Source: Candidatus Rifleibacteriota bacterium
GTDB lineage: Bacteria > Muiribacteriota > Ozemobacteria > Ozemobacterales > Ozemobacteraceae
Assembly (NCBI GenBank): GCA_028689875.1
Contig: JAQVCG010000020.1
Location: forward strand, 1-32,857
Length of the DNA: 32,857 bases
Reading direction: 5' to 3'
In this document: positions 26,877 through 32,857 of the stretch, in pieces
How the letters are laid out: every line of letters starts with the position of its first letter
How positions within the stretch are numbered: position 1 is the stretch's first letter
The notes under the pieces: generated by a model
Told to the model about the DNA's origin: nothing
The model's database searches: none
What the model saw: only the letters and a program-made list of their open reading frames with translations
Position numbers and translations under genes: made by a program

Positions 26877-27035
26877 ATGAAAAAATATGTTTGCACAGTA
26901 TGCCAATATGTTTATGATGAAGCTGAAGGTGATCCCGATAGCGGAATTGCTCCCGGTACCAAATGGGAAGACATCCCAGCTGATTGGGTTTGCCCAGTTT
27001 GCGGTGTAAGCAAAGACCAGTTTGAACCGGCCTAA
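26877..27035 (+). CDS. Rubredoxin
   Basis: A 52-residue iron protein. Cys6-x-x-Cys9 and Cys39-x-x-Cys42 form the single-Fe site. [18 protein letters not shown] and [16 protein letters not shown] are textbook rubredoxin sequence. It carries single electrons at low potential, typically to flavodiiron proteins or rubrerythrin. The ATG is preceded by AGGAG. It is convergent with the flavodiiron protein gene, its likely redox partner, across a shared terminator. It lies 96 bases after rsgA, and that gap may contain its own promoter (a weak TTGTAA/TAGACT pair near 26807-26834). Confidence 0.97.
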   Translation: MKKYVCTVCQYVYDEAEGDPDSGIAPGTKWEDIPADWVCPVCGVSKDQFEPA

Positions 27036-27070
27036 AATCTAAAACCTATTAGATTCTGATTAAAAAATAA

Positions 27071-27104
27071 GCGCTGTCAGCATATGTGACAGCGCCCTTT
27101 TTTT
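27071..27104. terminator. Bidirectional intrinsic terminator between rubredoxin and fprA
   Basis: GC-rich arms GCGCTGTCA (27071-27079) and TGACAGCGC (27087-27095) surround a 7-base loop. A T-run follows on the plus strand (27098-27104), and an A-rich stretch on the left (27061-27070) becomes a U-run in minus-strand RNA. It can end both convergent transcripts. Confidence 0.9.
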
Positions 27105-28299
27105 AGCTATTACACGCAATTTTGCTTGCTATGGCGTGACCTAAGGCTTTACACTTTAATAAATCGTTCGCATCAGGCGCAAATTGACTCTTAACGCCTT
27201 CTGCAACAACTTCGATTCCACTTTCGGCAAAACCGGCTTCAATGCGTTTGATGCATTCGCCGCTCCAACCGTAGGTTCCAAAAGCTGCTCCGATTTTATT
27301 TCTGAATTTAAGCCCTCTTGTTTCTTCTAAGAACGCTGCAATAACAGGCAAAACAGTGTTGTTTCTTGTTGCGCTGCCTATAATAATTGCTTTCGCGCCG
27401 AGAATGTCGGTCATGACATCGGCCATATCAGATGAGCCGGCGTTGAAAATCTTGTAATGAACGCCTTTTTCTCTTAAGCCCTCAGCAATAGCATCTGCCA
27501 TTTTTTCGGTGCCGCCCCAAATTGTGTCATAAATTATGACTGCTTTGCCTTCACATTCGCCTTTCGCCCAGTGAATATACTTTTCTACAATCTGAACGGG
27601 GTTGTCGCGCCATATGATTCCGTGTGATGGGGCAATCATCTTAAGTTCCCAGTTTAGCTGCAAAAAGGCTTCAATCTTTTTAAGAATAGGCTGAGAATAA
27701 AGAGTCAGTATGTTTGCAAAATATTTTTCTGCTTCATACCATAAACCATCATTGTCAATTTCATCATTAAACAACTTGCTTGTCGACAAATGTTCGCCAA
27801 AAGCGTCTGCAGAAAACAATATTTTATCTGTATCGCTGTAAGTGAACATTGTATCGGGCCAATGCAGCATTTGTGCTTCGAAAAATTTAAGTGTTCTTTT
27901 GCCGATATTTATCGAATCGCCGGTTTTAACAACCTTTAAATTATTAACTGCCATCGGGAAAAATCTTGATACACTTATTTTTCCGCCATTACTCACATAA
28001 ATCTGTATTTTGGGGTTTCTTTCGAGCAATCTCGGAATAGCGGTTGAGTGGTCCGGTTCAGCGTGGTCTATAACCAAAATATCTAAGTCTTCAATTTTGC
28101 AAAATTCTTCGATATTTTTAAACCATTCATCGCATTTTGTGTCTCTTATAGAGTCTATAACTACTTTTTTTTCATCATCTATAAAAAATGAGTTATAGGT
28201 TGTTCCGTGTTTTATCGAAAGCTCGTGGCCATGAAAATGCGATTTGCTCCATTCATTGGCGCCAACCCAATAAACACCTTCGCATACCTGTTTCTTCAC
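27103..28299 (-). CDS. fprA: Flavodiiron protein (A-type flavoprotein, O2/NO reductase)
   Basis: A 398-residue flavodiiron protein. The N-terminal metallo-beta-lactamase domain carries the diiron ligands in DHAEPDHS (about residue 80), LHWPDTM, SADAFGEH and PSHGIIWR. A C-terminal flavodoxin domain starts at about 255 (IIYDTIWGGTEKMADAIAEG) and binds FMN. It reduces O2 to water and/or NO to N2O, protecting anaerobes, usually with electrons from rubredoxin; a rubredoxin gene faces it. The start is GTG at 28299 behind a very strong AGGAGG site. It has its own near-consensus promoter. Confidence 0.95.
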   Translation of the reverse strand: MKKQVCEGVYWVGANEWSKSHFHGHELSIKHGTTYNSFFIDDEKKVVIDSIRDTKCDEWFKNIEEFCKIEDLDILVIDHAEPDHSTAIPRLLERNPKIQIYVSNGGKISVSRFFPMAVNNLKVVKTGDSINIGKRTLKFFEAQMLHWPDTMFTYSDTDKILFSADAFGEHLSTSKLFNDEIDNDGLWYEAEKYFANILTLYSQPILKKIEAFLQLNWELKMIAPSHGIIWRDNPVQIVEKYIHWAKGECEGKAVIIYDTIWGGTEKMADAIAEGLREKGVHYKIFNAGSSDMADVMTDILGAKAIIIGSATRNNTVLPVIAAFLEETRGLKFRNKIGAAFGTYGWSGECIKRIEAGFAESGIEVVAEGVKSQFAPDANDLLKCKALGHAIASKIACNS

Positions 28300-28339
28300 T
28301 TGATTCCTCCTGGTTGTGTATTAAAATATTGTCGCACAA

Positions 28340-28368
28340 ATTATAATCTAATTTAAAGCTCAAATCAA
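28340..28368 (-). promoter_or_regulatory. Promoter of fprA
   Basis: On the minus strand a TTGATT -35 box (28363-28368), a 17-base spacer and a consensus TATAAT -10 box (28340-28345). The predicted start near 28333 gives a leader of about 33 bases that includes the AGGAGG site. Confidence 0.8.
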
Positions 28369-28386
28369 CTTGCAAACAAACCTAAA

Positions 28387-29331
28387 TCAAAGACTTCTTA
28401 GTGCTTCAATATAGTAAATAGCACTTAAAATGCCGTCTCCGAAGCACGAACTTCCCTGATGGGCAATAACGCCATTTGGCCACCACCCCAAAAGTAAATC
28501 GCAAGATGCCGCAAAAAAGTGCATGCTGTAAATTGAATCTTTGACTTCGATGTAGTTTTCTTCATCGATTTCTTGATTTGCAAGAGGTGTTTGTCCAATA
28601 ATGGTGCCCCTTGCAAAACGCTCTTTTTGCAAATATGTCATTATTTTTGATGCTATTTCTTCGGCGCTTACAATCGACCCGTTAGCATCTGTAATTGTCA
28701 GTTGCTGGCCGTCATCGCCTACAATTGCAGTTAAACCGTTTTTGTCAGAAATATTTAAAATCTGTGCGCTTTTGTGAGTCTTTATTAAGGCATCAATATG
28801 GGGAAAAGGTATTCGTATGTTTTTGAAGCCGATTCCGGGCTCTATGCCGCTATCCGCCAGACCTGCCAAATTTTCAATATAGGCGTCGGTCATGTTTGTT
28901 TCGCCAATAACGCCTGTTCTGCCTAAGTTTAAATTTGATTTTTCATTGCTGATATCGCGAAGATCAAATAGGCCTCCGTTGCTAGTTATGGCTGTCAGCA
29001 AAAATCCTCGTTCTTTTTCATCTTTCGAAATGTATAAGCCGATAGGTGCGTTTCTCAGAGCAATTGCCTGAGAAAAAGCGCAAATAGGCACGGCATATGG
29101 AGCCATGAAAACATTGACACCAATTTCTGTGAAGCCCTGTGCGGTTATCTGAGCTATATCTTTAACGCCTTTTGTGGCAGAATAACTCAAAAAAATAGAC
29201 GGATAAGTCGAACAAAGCTTGCAGATATGCCTGAAAAAAAGCATGTTTTCAGGCATATCTGACCATTTTAAAGATTTTGCATCCTCTGCTTCAATGCAGA
29301 TCGGGCCTAATTTATCCGTTTCAAGAATCAT
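28387..29331 (-). CDS. Degenerate alpha-D-phosphohexomutase-like protein
   Basis: 314 residues, against about 450 for phosphoglucomutase/phosphomannomutase. Three segments resemble that family by eye. Residues about 45-120 match the end of domain I (IGVNVFMAPYAVPICAFSQAI, like the aGvdVidlGlvPTPal stretch). About 205-235 matches the start of domain III (GDDGQQLTITDANGSIVS, like DGDGDRLGLVDENG). The C-terminus FGDGILSAIYYIEAL matches the end of domain III. The catalytic Ser motif TASHNP is absent (SKDEKERGF and TSNGG instead), and two Asp and the Arg of DxDxDR are lost. The N-terminal GTDGIRG and domain IV are missing. The start overlaps the ROK kinase stop as ATGA. The operon context is glucose activation. 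It may be a pseudoenzyme or a new activity. Confidence 0.55.
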   Translation of the reverse strand: MILETDKLGPICIEAEDAKSLKWSDMPENMLFFRHICKLCSTYPSIFLSYSATKGVKDIAQITAQGFTEIGVNVFMAPYAVPICAFSQAIALRNAPIGLYISKDEKERGFLLTAITSNGGLFDLRDISNEKSNLNLGRTGVIGETNMTDAYIENLAGLADSGIEPGIGFKNIRIPFPHIDALIKTHKSAQILNISDKNGLTAIVGDDGQQLTITDANGSIVSAEEIASKIMTYLQKERFARGTIIGQTPLANQEIDEENYIEVKDSIYSMHFFAASCDLLLGWWPNGVIAHQGSSCFGDGILSAIYYIEALRSL

Positions 29332-30275
29332 GCAAATATCGCCGCTCCGCCCAACAAAACAGCATCATTTTCAAATTTTGCTTCTTTGATCAGCTGTTTG
29401 TTTTTTGCAGCAACAGGTAAAATATACGTATTCATTGTTTCAAGCAAAGTAGGCATAAAATAGCTTTTCAAAGCAGTCATGCCTCCGCCAATTAAGACTA
29501 CATCAGGATTAATCAGAGTGTGCACATTCGCAATTCCGATTCCAAGGTAATAGCCAACTCGCTTTATTGCTTTAAGTGCAAGTTCGTCCCCTTGTTCAGC
29601 GGCCTTACCTATAATCGGCCCTTTTATAAGCTCAATATTACCTTCAACCATATCACTTATTATGCTATTTCGACCCTTTTTCAGTTCATTCTTAACATAA
29701 TTTTCCATGCCTGTGCCCGAACAATATGCTTCAAGACAGCCTTTTTTCCCGCATCCGCAAAGCGGCCCGTTAGGATCCATGCAAACATGGCCAATTTCAC
29801 CAGCCGAATTAGTCGCTCCGTTTAGCAGTTTGCCATTTATAACAAAGCCCGAACCTACACCTGTGCCCACAAAAATGTTGGCAAAATTGTCGTAGCCCTT
29901 GCCATTCCCAAATTTTTGTTCTGCTACGGTAGCGGCGCGCACATCGTTCAATACTCTTACCGGAATCTTAAATTCCTTTTCTAAAGAGGCTGCTAAGGGA
30001 ACATTATACCAATTCAAATTAGGCGAATAGATTACATCACCTGTCTCTGAATTTATTTGTCCGGCTGCTCCTATACCAATTCCGACGATGTTCTCAATTG
30101 ACTGCCCGTCCATTGCCTGTTTTGCGGCATCTACCATAGTTTTTAATATATGTTGGGTGCCGTTAGAAACCGATGTTGGAAAAACCACTTTTTTCAGTAT
30201 TTCTCCATCTTTACAAAGGCCGGCCGCTATCTTGGTTCCGCCTAAATCAATGCCGAGACTGTATTTGTTGCTCAT
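29328..30275 (-). CDS. ROK-family sugar kinase, probable glucokinase
   Basis: A 315-residue ROK protein. The phosphate-binding motif GIDLGGTKIAAGL is near residue 8. The sugar-binding and zinc motif reads AGEIGHVCMDPNGPLCGCGKKGCLEAYCSG in two adjoining parts, with the CxCGxxGCLE signature intact. VLIGGGM is near the C-terminus. There is no N-terminal helix-turn-helix, so it is a kinase rather than an NagC-type repressor. The likely reaction is ATP plus glucose to glucose-6-phosphate. It overlaps the following gene by 4 bases and lies 50 bases after rfbA. The ribosome site (ACGGA) is weak. Confidence 0.88.
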   Translation of the reverse strand: MSNKYSLGIDLGGTKIAAGLCKDGEILKKVVFPTSVSNGTQHILKTMVDAAKQAMDGQSIENIVGIGIGAAGQINSETGDVIYSPNLNWYNVPLAASLEKEFKIPVRVLNDVRAATVAEQKFGNGKGYDNFANIFVGTGVGSGFVINGKLLNGATNSAGEIGHVCMDPNGPLCGCGKKGCLEAYCSGTGMENYVKNELKKGRNSIISDMVEGNIELIKGPIIGKAAEQGDELALKAIKRVGYYLGIGIANVHTLINPDVVLIGGGMTALKSYFMPTLLETMNTYILPVAAKNKQLIKEAKFENDAVLLGGAAIFA

Positions 30276-30325
30276 TTTATTTTTTTCCGTTTTGATTCTG
30301 CATTATCAAGTTAGAAAAGCAGTTT

Positions 30326-31189
30326 TTACTTTATTAGAGTGCTTAGATATTCGCCATAGCTGGATTTTCCGTAGAACTTAGCTGCCTGAGCTATTTGTTC
30401 TTCATATATCCAGCCTTTTAACCATGCTATTTCTTCAAGACAGGCTATTTTAAAGCTTTGTCTTTCTTGAATTGTTTGAACAAAATGCCCTGCTTCGATC
30501 AGGCTGTCATAGGTGCCCGTATCAAGCCATGCAAAGCCTCTTCCCAGAGTTTCTACTTTAAGTTTGCCGCTTTCGAGATAATGGTTATTCACCGATGTTA
30601 TTTCTAATTCGCCTCGAGCGCTGGGCTTTATGCCTTTTGCAATTTCACAGACATCTTTATCATAGAAATATAGGCCCGGAACAGCAAAGTTGCTTTTCGG
30701 CTTTTTTGGCTTTTCTTCAATGCTAATGGCTTTCCCGCTTTCGTCAAACTCAACAACACCGTATCTTTCCGGGTCTTTTACTGGATATCCGAAGATTACT
30801 GCGCCGTCTTTATTGCTTGATGCTCTTTTTAATATGCTTGAAAAGCCGTGTCCAAAGAATATGTTGTCTCCGAGTATCAAACATGATTCGTCACCGTCGA
30901 TGAATTTTTCGCCAATGATAAATGCTTGTGCAAGCCCTTCCGGGCTTGGTTGAACTGCGTAAGACAAATTTATTCCCCATTGAGTTCCGTCAGATAAAAG
31001 TTCTTTGAATCTGGGCGTATCTGATGGAGTTGAAATAATCAAGATATCTCTGATACCTGAAAGCATCAAAACCGATAGCGGGTAATAGATCATGGGTTTA
31101 TCATAAACCGGCAGAAGCTGTTTGCTTGTTACCAAAGTTATCGGATAAAGTCTTGTTCCCGAACCGCCCGCTAAAATAATACCTTTCAT
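30326..31189 (-). CDS. rfbA: Glucose-1-phosphate thymidylyltransferase
   Basis: A 287-residue nucleotidyltransferase of the expected RmlA length. The N-terminal signature is [16 protein letters not shown], with [17 protein letters not shown] after it. [29 protein letters not shown] and [12 protein letters not shown] complete the active site. It makes dTDP-glucose from glucose-1-phosphate and dTTP, the first step towards dTDP-rhamnose and related envelope sugars. rfbB, rfbC and rfbD are not in the window. It lies 27 bases after glnS on the same strand with a GGAAT ribosome site. Confidence 0.95.
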   Translation of the reverse strand: MKGIILAGGSGTRLYPITLVTSKQLLPVYDKPMIYYPLSVLMLSGIRDILIISTPSDTPRFKELLSDGTQWGINLSYAVQPSPEGLAQAFIIGEKFIDGDESCLILGDNIFFGHGFSSILKRASSNKDGAVIFGYPVKDPERYGVVEFDESGKAISIEEKPKKPKSNFAVPGLYFYDKDVCEIAKGIKPSARGELEITSVNNHYLESGKLKVETLGRGFAWLDTGTYDSLIEAGHFVQTIQERQSFKIACLEEIAWLKGWIYEEQIAQAAKFYGKSSYGEYLSTLIK

Positions 31190-31216
31190 TTTATATTCCT
31201 GCCTCTCGATTTTTTA

Positions 31217-32857
31217 TTATGATTTTGCCAGTGTTTTTGCCCAACCGTCTTTAAGACTTATGGTGCGGTTGAATACAGGTTTGCCCTGTTTTGAATCTTT
31301 GTCTTTGCAAAAATAACCGATTCTTATGAATTGTGCAGTTTTGCCCACTTCTAATTCTGCCAAAGCAGGTTCTACAACAGCATCAGTTACAATTTGAAGT
31401 GAATTCTGGTTTATATTGTCTGTGAAATCTTGTCCTTCTTCAACTTTGTCGGGGTTTTCAACGGTAAAGAGGTGATCATACAATCTGACTTCAGCTTTAA
31501 CACCGTCTTCTGCAGAAACCCATTGTATTGTTCCTTTTACACGTCTGCCGTCAGGAGAAGCTCCGCCGCGGCTTTGAGGATCATATTCGCATTTAAGTTC
31601 TGTTATATTACCTTCTGCATCTTTTATAACTTCTTTACAAGTTATGTAGTAAGCGTGTTTTAAGCGAACTTCTGCCCCCGGAGAAAGTCTGAAATATTTC
31701 TTCGGCGGATTTTCCATGAAATCGTCAGCATCTATATATATTTCACGGGTGAATTTTACTTTTCTGGTTCCGGCATTAGGATCTTCGGGGTTATTATCTG
31801 CATCGAAATATTCGTGTTGACCTACCGGATAGTTTTCGATAACAACCTTAATCGGTTTTATGACTCCCATGAAGCGTGGAGCATGCGTGTTTAAGTTGTC
31901 TCTTATGCTGCTTTCTAATAGTCCAAAGTCTACTGTGCTGTTAGCTTTTGCGACTCCGATTCTTTCGCAAAAATCATGCAAAGCTTCGGGTGGATATCCT
32001 CTTCTGCGCATTCCTGAAATAGTCGGCATTCTGGGGTCGTCCCAGCCGTTTACTTTATTATCTTTTACCAGTCGTAAGAGTTTTCTTTTACTCATTACTG
32101 TATAGGTAAGGTTAAGACGGGCAAATTCATACTGATGAGGTTCCGCGGGTACCGGCAAAACCTTTATAAACCAATCATAAAGCGGTCTGTGATCTTGAAA
32201 TTCAAGAGTACAAATAGAATGCGTAATTTTTTCTATGGCGTCTGATTGTCCGTGAGTAAAGTCGTACATCGGATAAATACACCACTGATTGCCAGTCCTT
32301 GGGTGTGATTCGTGCAAAATTCTGTAAAGAACAGGGTCACGCATGTTCATATTCGGAGAAGCCATGTCTATTTTTGCTCTCAGAACTTTTTCGCCATTTT
32401 TAAATTCGCCGGCCTTCATTCTTTTGAAGAGGTCAAGGTTCTCTTGAATTGTTCTGTCTCTGAAAGGCGAGTTTTTGCCCGGTTCAGTAAGTGTTCCGCG
32501 GGTATCTCTTATTTCATCTGCAGTCTGGTCGTCGACATAAGCCAAGCCTTTTTCTATCATTAATACAGCCCATTCATAAAGCTGCTGAAAATAATTAGAG
32601 GCGTAGTATTCGTGTTCTCCCCATTTACAGCCAAGCCACTTGAGGTCTTCTTTTATAGAGTCAATGTATTCTTGTTCTTCTTTTGTCGGGTTTGTATCGT
32701 CGAATCTGAGGTGAAATTCACCATTGTAGTCTCGTGCTATACCATAATTTAAGCATATGGATTTTGCGTGTCCAACGTGAAGATAGCCATTTGGCTCGGG
32801 TGGAAATCTGGTTATAATTTTAGTGTGTTTACCTGATTTAATGTCTTCATCGATAAT
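31217..32857 (-). CDS. glnS: Glutaminyl-tRNA synthetase (start beyond the window)
   Basis: The reading frame is open to the right edge, giving at least 546 residues. By comparison with the 554-residue E. coli enzyme only about a dozen N-terminal residues are missing. The class I HIGH motif is in [16 protein letters not shown], and the KMSKS-like motif is [28 protein letters not shown] and the C-terminal anticodon-binding barrels are typical. An internal Met at 32560 is not the true start, because the HIGH motif lies upstream of it. It charges tRNA-Gln directly. It appears to be the first visible gene of a transcript with rfbA, the ROK kinase and the phosphohexomutase-like gene. Confidence 0.96.
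   Translation of the reverse strand: MIDEDIKSGKHTKIITRFPPEPNGYLHVGHAKSICLNYGIARDYNGEFHLRFDDTNPTKEEQEYIDSIKEDLKWLGCKWGEHEYYASNYFQQLYEWAVLMIEKGLAYVDDQTADEIRDTRGTLTEPGKNSPFRDRTIQENLDLFKRMKAGEFKNGEKVLRAKIDMASPNMNMRDPVLYRILHESHPRTGNQWCIYPMYDFTHGQSDAIEKITHSICTLEFQDHRPLYDWFIKVLPVPAEPHQYEFARLNLTYTVMSKRKLLRLVKDNKVNGWDDPRMPTISGMRRRGYPPEALHDFCERIGVAKANSTVDFGLLESSIRDNLNTHAPRFMGVIKPIKVVIENYPVGQHEYFDADNNPEDPNAGTRKVKFTREIYIDADDFMENPPKKYFRLSPGAEVRLKHAYYITCKEVIKDAEGNITELKCEYDPQSRGGASPDGRRVKGTIQWVSAEDGVKAEVRLYDHLFTVENPDKVEEGQDFTDNINQNSLQIVTDAVVEPALAELEVGKTAQFIRIGYFCKDKDSKQGKPVFNRTISLKDGWAKTLAKS

Noticed and set aside
1..32857. Mobile elements, CRISPR arrays, tRNA or rRNA genes
   Set aside because: No transposase or integrase motifs, no regularly spaced direct repeats, and no tRNA-like cloverleaf or rRNA segment were seen in the gaps by eye.

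Overview
The window is A+T-rich bacterial chromosome with densely packed genes. No gene-free stretch exceeds 300 bases; the longest gap is 2352-2598. It shows no rRNA, tRNA, CRISPR array, transposase or integrase. A TolC-type outer-membrane factor with an RND pump, a multi-TM periplasmic MscS channel and a dTDP-sugar gene indicate a Gram-negative envelope. Rubredoxin plus a flavodiiron protein indicates an anaerobic or microaerophilic life. A dedicated glutaminyl-tRNA synthetase and a short SerA of the type I associate with Bacteroidetes argue against a typical Firmicute. The phylum cannot be fixed from the sequence alone; a deep-branching Gram-negative candidate lineage (for example Riflebacteria- or Elusimicrobia-like) is only a guess.

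Layout. 1-2451 (minus): start of a PP2C phosphatase, then serC-serA for serine synthesis, each unit with a good sigma70-like promoter and a hairpin terminator between them. 2599-6113 (plus): WYL regulator, polyprenyl-phosphate glycosyltransferase and GT-C transferase, an envelope glycosylation operon. 6106-11821 (minus): two tandem, large, membrane-anchored SpoIIE-type phosphatases with the same architecture. 11871-13548 (minus): arginine deiminase overlapping a hotdog thioesterase. 13625-19964 (minus): tetR-tolC-MFP-RND efflux operon, with a 15-bp inverted-repeat operator over the tetR -10 box. 20057-22453 (minus): large MscS-family channel. 22567-24248 (minus): secreted SH3b-glucosaminidase and a small secreted repeat-like protein. 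24318-27035: divergent pairs, GNAT-ArfB (minus) and MsrA-RsgA followed by rubredoxin (plus). 27103-28299 (minus): flavodiiron protein, convergent with rubredoxin across a shared terminator. 28387 to the right edge (minus): glnS-rfbA-ROK kinase-degenerate phosphohexomutase.

How the genes work together. The ROK kinase (glucose to glucose-6-P) and RfbA (glucose-1-P to dTDP-glucose) flank the place in the pathway where a phosphoglucomutase is needed. The fourth gene of that operon looks like a shortened phosphohexomutase that has lost its catalytic residues. Rubredoxin and the flavodiiron protein form an O2/NO reduction pair. Three PP2C-superfamily phosphatases within 12 kb suggest heavy use of serine/threonine or partner-switching signalling.

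The items most worth a second look are the pseudo-phosphohexomutase, the tandem SpoIIE sensors with a possibly leaderless start, the RND pump with an extra roughly 100-residue membrane insertion, and the non-canonical SerA active site.
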